From assembly GCA_964059195.1 (NCBI GenBank), contig CAXKWD010000011.1:8820366-8884365 (forward strand): 64,000 bases of DNA. The letters run 5' to 3'. Position 1 is the stretch's first letter. The number at the start of each line of letters is the position of its first letter. This document shows, one piece after another, positions 1 to 9,741 of this stretch. The DNA is from Ectobius pallidus. Taxonomy: Eukaryota > Arthropoda > Insecta > Blattodea > Ectobiidae. A program made the position numbers and the translations under genes. The notes under the pieces are model-generated. The model was not told the origin of the DNA, did no database searches, and worked only from the letters and a program-made list of their open reading frames with translations.

Positions 1-545
1 AATATTTAGATTACGAAAGCGGGCAATAAGAATAATATGTGGAAAGAAAAAAAGGGAATCTTGTAAACCGCTATTTGAAAAATTAAAAGTCCTCACTCTT
101 ACAGGGGAGTATAATATATACTCTGTTATGTGTTATGTAGTGAATAATATTGATAAATTTCAAACTAATTTTAGTGTACATGGACGTAGGCCTACTACCG
201 GAAACATGAATGATCTACACAGACCAAATAACTCGTTAAAACTCTTTCAGAAGGGTGCTTATTATTCTGCAGTACAGATATATAACTAGCTTCCAAACAA
301 CATTAAATTATTATGTATTTAAAGAAAGAGCAAACCTTTCAAAACAGCTGTCAAGGAATTTTTAATAACTCACACCTTCTACAATTTGGAGGAATATTTC
401 CAGCTTGGATAAATTTGGCAGCTTCCAGCTTCTGTAGGCCTATATTACTGTTATAACATGCATGTATTTTTTGGTCTGACGTGTTCTATATCCTTGAGCC
501 CCGCTCAACACAGGATCTACAGGACGAGATATCTACATCTACATA
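1..545 (+). mobile_element. LINE 3' end (truncated by window edge)
   Basis: This stretch matches 40119-40620 almost base for base, which is the end of the reverse-transcriptase ORF and 3' tail of the LINE described there. The C-terminal reading frame is broken (an in-frame stop in the copy of the YNKLP motif, small insertions). It ends in a short TCTACA-type repeat, the usual simple-repeat tail of a non-LTR element. Compared with the 40 kb copy it has about 30 extra bases near position 495-525. The 5' part is left of the window. Confidence 0.85.
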
Positions 546-634
546 AAATAAAATACAGTTAAAATAGGGTTATATTAATGAGCAAAATATGTAATTTGCT
601 AACATCACTTCACTTTCCCTTAGGCCCCTGTTTT

Positions 635-650
635 GGCTCTTAAAAGAGCC
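635..650 (-). promoter_or_regulatory. Histone-type 3' stem-loop downstream of the transposase
   Basis: Read on the minus strand this is a perfect 6-bp stem with a UUUA loop, GGCUCU-UUUA-AGAGCC. That fits the consensus of the replication-dependent histone mRNA 3' stem-loop. It has an A-rich 5' flank, AAAACA on its 3' side, and a purine-rich run further downstream at about 600-625. It lies about 130 bases after the stop codon of the Harbinger transposase, on the same strand. No histone reading frame is seen next to it, so it may be a captured histone 3' end or a chance palindrome. Confidence 0.4.
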
Positions 651-781
651 TTTTAGGGTTGCTAGCAACTTGCATCTGTTCAACAGATCCCAATTTGACT
701 TTAGCGTTAAACTGGAAAAAACAACTACTGCAGAGACTCTGCTGGGCCGCACCATTTGGAACCAAGAGTGCATGTCCCCAC

Positions 782-1867
782 TCATCTAAATACACTATCA
801 ACAACTGCAGCTCTTACAGCATTCCCATGATTATCTGGTAGATCTTGCGTTGGCACTGGATCATCGTAGTTAGCCTCTACTTCCATCTCAGGTGCATCCT
901 CCTTTTCTTCCAGAGCCAGGTTATGTAGCACAGCAGCAGCAACTATTGCTGCTAATGTTGTTTGCTGCTTGGTTCGAAACCCCAAAGCGAGCACCGGGAA
1001 TCTCCTCTTGAGGACGCCAAAGCACCGTTCAATGCAGTTTCTCGTGCTTATGTGAGATCTGTTGTATCTTTCCTCTGCATTATTCTGAGGATTTAATATT
1101 GGCGTGAGGATAAACTTCTTCTGTTGGTATGCACTATCAGCCAGCAGGAAACAGTTAGGAAATTCTCCCTGCACAAATCTTAAGTTCAGTGTAGAGGCAT
1201 TGAACACTGTGCTGTCATGTGTAGATCCTGGCCAACGGGCATCGATACTCATGATGCGCAAGTTCTTGTCACATACAGCCTGAACATTATAGGAAAAGTA
1301 GTGTTTTCTGTTCCTATACCTTTCTGCATTTTCTCCTCCCGGAGACTGGATCTTGATGTGGGTTCCATCAATGCATCCTATTACAGATGGAAACCCTGCA
1401 ATGAGATGGAAGGATGCTTTTGCTTCTGCAATTTCTATTGCATTTCGTGGCATGTATATGTATGTGTCATGAAGAGCAGCAATCTGTGGGATGACTTTTT
1501 TAATAATGCGACATGTCGTCGACTTGTGTATGTTCATGTCATCGCCCACCAAAATCTGAAAAGCACCAGTAGCCAGAAATCGAAGTGTAATTAATATCTG
1601 ATTTATGCTGCTTATTGACTGATTTCTATGGGTTACTGGTGCAATGTTCTGACCAATGTGATCCAATAATCTTGCCACTGTGTCCTTCCTTAACCTGTAG
1701 CGCACCTGAAATTCTCCGTCGTCATAAACCTCAAAAGGATGTTTCGGCGCTCGGAACACCTTAGGCCTAGCTACAGCTCCTAAAAGATCCAAATCTTCTT
1801 CATCGGAAGACGAAGAATCTGAGGTATGAGATGACGAAGACGATGATGATGAAGATGTAAGTTCCAT
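782..1867 (-). CDS. PIF/Harbinger transposase (HARBI1-like), intact
   Basis: Single-exon 361-residue ORF of the DDE nuclease family that moves PIF/Harbinger transposons. Seen: a Ser/Asp/Glu-rich N-terminus (residues 4-27), a helix-turn-helix-like region around 84-130, and then the DDE_Tnp_4 core. The core has GCIDGTH (D167), GSTHDS (D218), LADSAY (D244) and RNCIERCFGVLKRRF (E280). D167, D244 and E280 fit the catalytic triad. No stop or frameshift interrupts it, and the length is normal for the family. The MYB-like partner protein that autonomous Harbingers encode was not found nearby, and terminal inverted repeats could not be placed. It could be a recently active element or a domesticated copy. 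It lies upstream of the first visible XPF exon, probably in an XPF intron, on the opposite strand. Confidence 0.9.
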   Translation of the reverse strand: MELTSSSSSSSSSHTSDSSSSDEEDLDLLGAVARPKVFRAPKHPFEVYDDGEFQVRYRLRKDTVARLLDHIGQNIAPVTHRNQSISSINQILITLRFLATGAFQILVGDDMNIHKSTTCRIIKKVIPQIAALHDTYIYMPRNAIEIAEAKASFHLIAGFPSVIGCIDGTHIKIQSPGGENAERYRNRKHYFSYNVQAVCDKNLRIMSIDARWPGSTHDSTVFNASTLNLRFVQGEFPNCFLLADSAYQQKKFILTPILNPQNNAEERYNRSHISTRNCIERCFGVLKRRFPVLALGFRTKQQTTLAAIVAAAVLHNLALEEKEDAPEMEVEANYDDPVPTQDLPDNHGNAVRAAVVDSVFR

Positions 1868-2683
1868 TTCAGTTCTTTACACCACACGGAACTCGCCAAT
1901 CCCTGGACTTATCTTGAAGACTGGTCACTGCACGAACGGAGAATAAAAAAGCACGCTAAACTACTAAACTATTTAAAATTAAACTAAACTATTTAAAATT
2001 ACTGAAAAATACTGCATGTGAACACAAAAACGTAAACACAGCCAAACAAGCGGACCATATACTAGCGCCACAGGTGACGTTCATGTGAATCACAGCTAAC
2101 AGCCAGGTAACCACGCGTGTTGGCGCAGTTATCAGCTCGAGCGCTGGTAACTGTAACTGTAACGATAAATATGGTTTCAGAAACCGCTTTTGCACATATC
2201 AGCGTGTTATACCACAGGTAACTCTGCGAAAGCAGATAAAAGTCGTACCAGAAACCGGCCATAAATGAAGCGCTGAAAATACAAGTAGACCAATTCACAA
2301 AATCATTATTCTTAGTAATGAAGGTTGTATGTGGATGTGTATTTGGTCTCTACACACAATGTATTGGTGACTGGTAAAACACTTCTGTTGTACACAATCA
2401 ATTTTTATTATGAAAGGGAACGATTTGGAGACACAAAATGTGGACTTGGTGTGAAATTGATCGAGATTGGATTTGGTTTGCTTGTTTTTTCAGCGCTTCA
2501 ATTGTGGGAATACATTTACATGTCCAATTTCATAGTGTATTTCTAACACAAACTGAAGTTCTACCATATTTACTATTAGGTCCATACAGTGAATAAAATC
2601 TGAGGAACTGGTTTATAAATTTTTGGTGAACTGGTGAATAAAACTACTTCTAGCATTATCTAAAATAATGAATTTGTTTACAG
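1868..2683. other. Harbinger 5' flank and XPF intron, no gene seen
   Basis: AT-rich sequence between the transposase start and the first visible XPF exon. Short direct repeats occur (for example aaactatttaaaatt twice near 1967-2000). Small ORFs here show no recognisable domain. The right end of the Harbinger element should lie here but no inverted terminus was identified. Confidence 0.5.
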
Positions 2684-2824
2684 GGTACTTATTATGTGAG
2701 CAATGATGTGACATCTAATGATGTGCAGGCAAAACTGCAGCTCTTGACCCTCCATTTCCCAAAGCTAAAACTCGTGTGGTCACCTAGTCCTTATGCCACT
2801 GCTCAGCTCTTCGAAGAACTCAAG
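2684..2824 (+). CDS. ERCC4: XPF exon: end of nuclease domain
   Basis: Preceded by a ttgtttacag acceptor and followed by AAG|GTGAGT. It is 141 bases, phase 0 at both ends, encoding the segment from GTYYVSNDV to FEELK. A degraded copy of its last 64 bases follows 86 bases downstream. Confidence 0.9.
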
Positions 2825-5800
2825 GTGAGTCATAACACAACAAAACAAAGCTAAAATTTGTCTGGTCACCCTAGCCCTTAATCCACTGCATAGCTTTTCC
2901 AAGAACTCAAAATGTCTTGATTGGAAAACCTCAGTCCGAGGTATTTTGTGTCTGGATGTCAGTTGATTAATATTTGCATTGTTACAATGTAATATATAAG
3001 GGATAATCAAATGAAAACCGCAATTAATTTTTTCCACTATTTTTCTGCAGGAAGAATGTTTGCTTGTACATTATTTTTGTACATAGTCCCCTCCCAGTTC
3101 AGTGCACTTATGGCATCAGATAGGAAGTGCTTCGATGCCGCATGAGTAAACTTTTTCTGGTTGACACTGTAGGCACTCATGCACCGCCGATTGGATGTCT
3201 TCATCAGACTTGAACTTCTGCCCTCCAAGGAGCTTCTTTAATGGACTAAAGATATGGAAATCTGATGGTGCAAAACCTGGCAAGTATGGCAGATGTGGGA
3301 GACACTTGAAGCATATGTCGTCGATAGTTTTCATGGTTGCACGAGCAGCATGAGGATGGATGTTATCATGTTGAAGCAAAACACTAGCTCTCAGCAACCC
3401 CCTTCGCTTTGTCACCATCAGATTTCCAAATCTTTGGTCTGTTAAAGCATCTCCTTGGAGGGCAGAAGTTCAAATCTGATGAAGACGTCCAATGAATGGT
3501 GCTGGAGTGGCTACAGCGTCAACCAAAGTAATTTTTCTCATGCGGTATCAAAGCTCTTCCTATCCAATGGCGTAAGTGCATTAAACTGGGAGGGGACTAT
3601 GTAGAAAATAATGTACAAGCAAACATTCTTCCTACAGTTAATTAGTAGAAAAAATTAATTGCCGTTTTCATTTGATTCTCCCTCGTATCATCACTTAATG
3701 TGGCTAATTTCTCATCTCTATTGTTATTTCATAAATTGTATTTAAAACCGTTAATATTATTCTCTGTGTCACTTTTACAAATATTTGTAAGTGTTAAAAT
3801 AAGTAAGATTCGTTCTAACAATTAAAAATAGGAAGTGATATGAACAGTAGAGCTATTGAAACGTTATTAAAAAGTGGTCAACTTATGAACACATATAACT
3901 CCACTTAGTCTCATTTTTATGGACTAGTTTTGGGGAAAACCATCATCCCCATCCTCGGCTAATGGTTGACTGATGGCATCCCTGAAACTAGTCCATAAAA
4001 TGAGACATAAGTGGAGGCACAAGGTTTAGAAGTTGACCATTTTCAATAATGATGTTTCGTTCTGGTTGATGTGCTTTTTATAATAGAGTGTGCATTAGAT
4101 AAAATAAGATACTTTAAGATACTTTAATAAGGATGTTGTTGACTTCGGATTGGAAACGTTTTTGATTATGTAATTTACTCGTGAACTACTAGAAGTACAC
4201 AGCAGAGGAGGTTCCTTTTTTTTATTTCTAGACGTGAAATATTGTATTGAAATTTGGAGGGTGTATTTTCTGAGTACAATGGTTACATAAAAACAGATTT
4301 TTAAAAATGAGAAATTTAATTAGCTGACTATGACATTTATCAATGTTCCGCTACTGCAAGAATGGATTTACTTTTATTTACAAAGTATATTTACTCAGTA
4401 ATTTCAAAATGTTCTGAGTTTATGTCTCTGTAAGATGTAACAAGAAGGTGAAACGTAATATAATTCTTTATCTTTTCATACTATAGTCATTATTTCATAC
4501 AACGAGAGGTAGATACAATGATCTGGTTTTGTATGAAAAATAAACTACTCTAAGGGCCTGTATTACCACCTGCCGACAATTTCTCCCGATACGTGACTTC
4601 CAGATAGCTTAACTAGAAGATGTGTTGTAATACCACTGCTGAACTGCTATCGGGAAGAACGCAGTAAAATTGTGTAAAATGGTCCTTAGCTCACTGAGCA
4701 AAGAGGTGTGTTTGTTGTAATTCGGTAGGCGTCCGCTAGGTGTGGCAGCTCGGATTTGTATGTGTACAATTAAATTACACAAGAACATATCGTTTTAAGT
4801 GCATTAATCAATTTGTTGAATTCTATTTCATTCATATGTGAGCATAAAATGACATTTTTGTGTAAATTAAATCTTCCGGCATCAGTTCTAAAATTCAGGT
4901 GGCCAGGAAGCTTCGGCTTGCGCCATCTTGTTTCAACCAAGATTCCCTAACTAGCAGTTGGAAGCTTGTCAGCCACTCCATCCTCCTGCTAGCTTATCTG
5001 GAAGTTGTCTTGCCAGACAGATTTTGTCAGGAGATCATAATACGCAATTCTTGGCCAACTTCCAGATAGGTTCTCTATCTGGCAGATAAATATGATATCA
5101 GCAGGTCGTCGTACAGGCCCTAACTCTTTTTCAGAATTACAAGGTCCGAAGCTGACTAGGAGTCTCAGGGACAGTCTTCTGAGCCTCTTGATAGAGAGTA
5201 GCAGTGTTCCATGTAGTCCTTAGTTGATATTTGTGTAGATATTATTTTGTCATTCTAAGCCACTTCAGTCTTGATTGCTGGGCTATAGGCCAGGAATTGA
5301 TCTTCATTCTTTGTCGTTATTATCTCGTTATTGTATGTAGCTGTAACCGTGAAATTCAATTTTGCACTAATATTGGTAGTTTTGTAAATGGGAATCAATT
5401 CATTTCTGTTCCTACAAATATACATTAGCAAGGAAACGTCATTGAGTTGAACTTCTAACCATGGTCTAATCGCCTGTTAGCTTTGGTGTAGCTAACAATC
5501 GATGTTCATTAAAACCATTTCAACAATTTTTGACATACACCTCTGGGCTTTGGGCGTTTTCATTATTGCAATATTCCTTTCTTGTGAGTTAAGAGGCGTT
5601 GTGTCTGAAAATCCATTCTGAAAGTATTTTCTTTCAGTATCATTTAACGTTGAGTGCCATAGAACCATTTTCATGATGAATAGTGATTGTAAAAGTGAAA
5701 CAGGAAATAGTGTAAAATCACCAAATGTGCCATAATTTGAATTAGTGTGCTGATATTTTAAATATGAACCATTAGACAAAATAATTTAGCTAAAAATTCA

Positions 5801-8640
5801 GCTAAAATTTGCTGTGACTCAGTCTCCCTTTCTTCCATGGTCAGTAGTTGGTCGCCTTAGGCTATGGTCAAGGGCATATGTTTCACCAGATGTTTCATTC
5901 ATAATTACGAGGAGATTTTCTCAGTACTTACTCACTTGAAAGTATCTGCGGTTAATAAAAACCGCTGTGTAAGTAGTGAGCGGAGAATCATATGCCATTG
6001 ACCAAAGCTATAGCCCAGAAAATATCCAGCAGTCACGTTGTTGTTCTTGGTTGTTGTTGGTTGTTCTTTTATTATTTTATGACCTAAAATTGTTTGAAAA
6101 ATGACCTATAAAATGACCCTAAATTTTAAAGAAAATGACTTAATAATTATAAAAAAATGACCTAAAAACTGATATTTTATTTATAAAAAATTATTATTGT
6201 ACACAAAAAGTTATAGACTAGGTTGTACATAATTGTAAAAACTGTAAATAACTGTAATGTTGTGAATGTTCTTTCCTCACGGAAATTTATACTGGCACTG
6301 AGGCACTGATGAGACAAAATTCGGCACATCCTTTTATGGTCTACCGGATTATATTGTTGTTTATTGAGGGTAATCAGTAGTTTGCACTCTCAAATCCAAG
6401 CAGGTGGCAGACTCTGGTGCCAAGTCAATCTAATAACAATAGTAATATAATACAAAATGTTGGCATTTCTTTGATTCTCATTTCCGACTGAGACATGTCA
6501 ACACTTTAACGCCGAATTTTTCCTTCTTGCATTAAACAAACAACACTTCAAAGACAGCGCCGCTAGCGACGAAAAAAGTTAATACACTCAATGCAAATAC
6601 ATAAAAATGACTAAATAAGGAAGCAAATAGCACGAAAATGACAAAATAATGACCTAAAATTGAAATAAATGCCCTAAAAATATAAAATTGCATAAAATGA
6701 CAAAAAATTGCCTAATAAAAATGCATTTCTATAATCTAGAGGCTATGATTAGGATTTATCCACAAGTTGGCAATGTCTATGCAGCTTCAATAAAAAGATA
6801 ACATGTCATTAGAATCCGGGCCCTGTTTATTATTATATTAATGTAATCCATTTGCCTATTGTACTAAGGTCTAGGAAACAAACCCAGTCCAAGTGTGATT
6901 GTTTTTTTTTTTCTTGGTATGTAATTTCAGCAAGGTAGAGATGAACCAGATGCATCTGCAGCTGCAGTGATTGGTGTTGAGCAAGATGAGACAGAACTGT
7001 TAGAGAAGTGGAATGCAGCGATACATGACTTCGTGACCAGGCTTCCAGGTGTAACCACCAAGAATATGCGCTCATTACTTCTCCAGGGCGAGTCACTAGA
7101 CCATTTACTTTCACTGTCAATGGTAAGCAACTGAGTGGGCTCAACAACACCATTCTCATTTTCAACCTTCTCTTCCTCAAATTGGCCCTGTTAAACCACC
7201 TCCTTTTGTTGTACTTTATCTATTCGATTTAAATTATATCAAATCCTCTTCTCCTCTACATTTAATTTTCATCTTAGTTATATCTAAACTTCTGTATTTC
7301 TTATTTCCATGGTGAACAGCTCCAAGTTGTCTGCTCTCCAGAGTTAATGTTGCACGGACCATAGATCATGTGCATTTAGATTGTACACCATGTTCCTATA
7401 GCTTAATAAGTGAGTTATGCAACCCGGACCATAGATCATCCTAAAACAGTTCAATCTGAGATACACAATATGAGAAGGTAAACGAATTAACAATAGAAAT
7501 GAAACACCATTATATAATTGTGTTGATAAATATCATGTTATTTATCTCCTACGAGGGATTTGTATGTCGTGTATAAAACATTTCCACCTATTCCCTCGTA
7601 CAAAATGTTTCTGTTAAAATATCAGCTCATAGCTTTGTCAAAACTAAAATTTTTATTTGTCAATATTATAAAACATAGTTAAAAATTATGTCTGTCAATT
7701 TTATAAGATAATTTTCATATATTGGACAATATATTTCGGCTATTCAGCCATCTTCAGGTCCTTTTCTTTCACCAGGTGATCTTATGTAATGTAATGGATT
7801 AACCAACAGAGTAGGATGTAATGTAATGGATTAAAGAGTCCCCCACTCCAACCTGCCTGGAAAGTAGGGGTTTTGTTATGAAAAGAGCAGTGTTGGTGCA
7901 AGGGAATTTTCCTGCATCAATTAAGCTATATTATGGCGTTTTTTATAATTGCAAAATATTATGTATGGTGCAAGGGTCTTTTTTTAAGGAAAAAAGTAAA
8001 ACAGGCCGTGCAAAATATGTTTGGTGCAAGGGTATTTTGTTATTGTGAAATGTTATTACTGGCGTTTAGCAGCGGCCGGCGGGTGGTTAGGAGACATGCT
8101 AGGAGCTGCTGGCGGAAGGCTAGGAGGCATGCTAGGAGCGGCTGGCGGGATAGGGGAAGCGGCCAGGCGGGTATTGAGTAGAAGGGGGACGTGTGCGCGG
8201 CCTGTTTTACGCTTCCGCCCTATAGTCTATAATGAGTTTTAACAAAGGTGTGAAGAGACTTGTGTGGAAGACCATTTAAATGATCCTATAGGTTAATAGT
8301 GCCATTTTACATTCTGGACTGAGGGTTTAAGTTGTAATTAACAATTCATTAACTTAGTAGTAGTAGTTTAACAAACTGTTTTAATTTTTGGAGTAGTACA
8401 GCAGAAGCATGAAGTCTACCAGAATAAATAAGTAAAATGAATTTTGAAAATGCATTAATGTTCTGTTTTATTCAGGATGAGTTGTCGCAGCTAGTGAACA
8501 ACAGCCAAGAAGCCAGTGCATTATATGGTGCTTTACACAAAACATATCTGCCTCAGGATGAATCCGTCTCAGTTTATAAAGGAGGCTTTGCTAGAGGACG
8601 AGGAAAAAGTCGACTACCATTTAAGCGGCAGAAGACATAA
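2684..8640 (+). CDS. ERCC4: DNA repair endonuclease XPF (ERCC4), C-terminal three exons
   Basis: XPF with ERCC1 forms the nuclear 3'-flap, structure-specific endonuclease of nucleotide excision repair and crosslink repair (mei-9 in flies). Coding exons are 2684-2824 (47 codons), 6931-7122 (64 codons) and 8476-8640 (54 codons plus stop), joined in phase 0 by good GT/AG sites. The first has the end of the nuclease domain ([27 protein letters not shown]). The second starts with the conserved QxxxPDA linker and enters the helix-hairpin-helix region ([13 protein letters not shown]). The last completes the HhH2 domain that binds ERCC1 ([18 protein letters not shown]) and ends in a basic tail ([14 protein letters not shown]). 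The ERKR/K-S catalytic exons are left of the window. The introns hold mariner, Harbinger-type and hAT-type elements. Identification rests on recalled family similarity across the whole tail. Confidence 0.93.
2847..2911 (+). pseudogene. Degraded partial duplicate of the XPF exon end
   Basis: Aligns to 2761-2824 along its whole length with an offset of 86 bases: both start aaagctaaaa, share tggtcacc and the -cactgc-tagct- block, and end aagaactcaa. It has single-base changes and a 1-base insertion and lacks a usable donor (aaaatg in place of AAGGTGAG). It is a tandem exon-end duplication, now intronic. Confidence 0.75.
3001..3428 (-). pseudogene. Mariner transposase 3' half
   Basis: The minus-strand frame from about 3418 to 3116 has mariner signatures: [12 protein letters not shown] (second catalytic Asp), then [15 protein letters not shown] (third Asp) and [16 protein letters not shown]. 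The frame continues past a break into the C-terminal block with LGGDYV-like residues near 3075-3100, then the 3' inverted terminus near 3001-3035. The N-terminal half of the transposase is missing. Confidence 0.88.
3450..3690 (+). pseudogene. Second mariner 3' end, inverted relative to the first
   Basis: On the plus strand this repeats the same mariner tail: the [12 protein letters not shown] region near 3455-3490, the C-terminal block with LGGDYV near 3585-3605, and the terminus gccgttttcatttgattctc at 3661-3680. It is diverged from the minus-strand copy and has an in-frame stop (tga) in the DED region. The two 3' ends face outward from about 3430-3450. Confidence 0.82.
3890..4045. repeat. 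Palindrome with degenerate hammerhead-like core
   Basis: Inverted arms around actccacttagtctcat and ggactagttt at the left, mirrored by aaactagtcc and atgagacataagtggag at the right. On the minus strand a CCGAGGA (3952-3958) is followed by a GGGG/CCCC stem-loop and an AAAAC in the place of GAAAC, so the core is decayed. It belongs to the family best preserved at 54.0 kb. Confidence 0.6.
4046..4550. other. XPF intron, no feature seen
   Basis: AT-rich intronic sequence with no recognisable reading frame, terminal repeat or RNA. Confidence 0.5.
4554..5120. mobile_element. Harbinger-type MITE
   Basis: Termini GGGCCTGTATTACCACCTGC at the left and its imperfect complement ending gtacaggccc at the right. 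The element is flanked by TAA on both sides (4551-4553 and 5121-5123). A 3-bp TAA/TTA duplication with a GGGCC terminus fits PIF/Harbinger. No coding capacity is seen. It could have been moved by a transposase like the one at 782-1867, but that element's own termini were not found, so the link is untested. Confidence 0.72.
5124..5858. other. XPF intron, no feature seen
   Basis: Unremarkable intronic sequence. Short ORFs here have no recognisable domain. Confidence 0.45.
5859..6015. repeat. Short hairpin MITE
   Basis: Inverted ends: ggctatggtcaagggcatatg at the left against catatgccattgaccaaagc at the right, enclosing about 110 bases with a small cggtt/aaccg inner hairpin. It is non-coding and no clear target duplication was found. 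Confidence 0.6.
6076..6825. mobile_element. hAT MITE, copy 1 (left terminus lost)
   Basis: Same family as 17394-18111 and 59122-59666. The right end ...gaatccgggccctg is intact, but the left CAGGGCCCGGATTC terminus is absent. The 8-bp duplication TTTATTAT is still present at 6068-6075 and 6826-6833. The interior is rich in aaaatgac motifs, giving a low-complexity look. No transposase frame is seen. Confidence 0.8.
6931..7122 (+). CDS. ERCC4: XPF exon: linker and start of HhH2 domain
   Basis: Preceded by gtaatttcag and followed by ATG|GTAAGC. It is 192 bases, phase 0 at both ends. It carries the PDAS linker and LPGVTTKNM, the first hairpin of the ERCC1-binding domain. Confidence 0.92.
7520..7770 (-). 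repeat. Palindrome-family arm with a well-formed hammerhead-like core
   Basis: Same family as 20110-20512, but only one arm is clear. Minus strand: CUGAAGA at 7751-7757, a GGCU/AGCC stem-loop, and GAAA at 7734-7737. The flanks GGAC (7758-7761) and GUCC (7724-7727) can pair as helix I, so the two-helix open form of a type I hammerhead can be drawn. There is one extra U between the CUGAAGA box and the stem. Confidence 0.6.
7885..8225. repeat. GC-rich repeat block in XPF intron
   Basis: The phrase ggtgcaaggg recurs three times (about 7893, 7976, 8020). Then follows a GC-rich stretch with a 36-base unit (agga-catgctaggagc-gctggcgg) repeated at about 8090-8150. aaaacaggccgtgc near 8000 and gcggcctgtttta near 8198 are inverted. 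It stands out sharply from the AT-rich surroundings. The overlapping small ORFs follow the repeats and are not taken as genes. Confidence 0.5.
8476..8640 (+). CDS. ERCC4: XPF last exon
   Basis: Preceded by a ttattcag acceptor and ending in TAA at 8638-8640. It completes the HhH2 domain and adds a basic RG/K-rich tail. The bases from 8571 to the stop are repeated twice more downstream with inactivating changes. Confidence 0.92.
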   Translation, partial: DELSQLVNNSQEASALYGALHKTYLPQDESVSVYKGGFARGRGKSRLPFKRQKT

Positions 8641-9697
8641 GGACATGTAGAACATTGAAAATGTGCTGTTCTGTTTTTGAAAATGGTCTGTTCTGTTAAT
8701 TTTTATTTAAAATGTTCTGTTCTTTCAATTCTTTTAAATGTTCTGTTCTTTCATTTTTTTTTTAATGTTCTGTTCAGTCAATTAAAAGAAAGTGATATAC
8801 CATAAAATGTAAGGCTTCCATGGAAGGCTTCGTATATTAGTGAAGTGTTAATATCTGGACATGATCACAACAATGCAAAAAAATTTGTGATCTGTTTTTA
8901 GATGTAAACTTGTTTAATGCCTGTGTTTTTGTAATTTAAATTCTATAAAGGATATAAAGTTTATAAATTAGGCTTTGCTAGAGGATGAGGAAAAAGTCGA
9001 TTACCATTTAAGCGGCAGAAGACATAAGGAAATGTAGAACATTGAAAATGTGCTGCTCTGTTTTTGAAAATGGTCTGTTCTGTTAATTTTTATTTAAAAT
9101 GTTCTGTTCTTTCAATTTTTTTAAATGTTCTATTCTTTCATTTTTTTTTAAATGTTCTTTTCAGTCAATTAAAAGAAAGTGATATACCATAAAATGTAAG
9201 GCTTCCATGGAAGGCTTCGTATATTAGTGAAGTGTTAATATCTGGACATGATCACAATAATGCAAAATAAATTCGTGATCTGTTTTTAGATGTAAACTCA
9301 GTTTAATGCCTGTGTTTTTGTAATTTAAATTCTATAAAGGATATAAAGTTTATAAAGGAGGCTTTGCTAGAGGATGAGGAAAAAGTCGACTACCATTTAA
9401 GCGGCAGAAGAACATGTAGAACATTGAAAATGTGCTGTTCTGTTTTTTAAAATGGTCTGTTCTGTTAATTTTTATTTAAAATGTTCTGTTCTTTCAATTT
9501 TTTTAAATGTTCTATTCTTTCATTTTTTTTAATGTTCTGTTCAGTCAATTTAAAGATGTAAGGCTTCCATGGAAGGCTTCGTATATTAGTGAAGTGTTAA
9601 TATCTGGACATGATCACAACAATTCAAAATAAATCCGTGATCTGTTTTTAGATGTAAACTCAGTTTAATGCCTGTGTTTTTCTAATTTAAATTCTAG
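8571..9697 (+). repeat. Three tandem copies of the XPF last-exon end plus 3'UTR
   Basis: Units start at 8571, 8958 and 9347 (periods 387 and 389; the third is shorter). Each begins agtttataaa, repeats the codons for the basic tail, and runs through a T-rich run of TGTTCTGTTC phrases. In units 2 and 3 the CGA codon of the tail is TGA, a CpG-type change, so only unit 1 codes. AATAAA signals occur in unit 2 (9266-9271) and unit 3 (9628-9633) but not at the matching place in unit 1, so polyadenylation may use a downstream unit. Confidence 0.9.
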
Positions 9698-9741
9698 TCA
9701 GCTGAGATAAAATTACAAAAATAAATTTTGATTATTATTGT

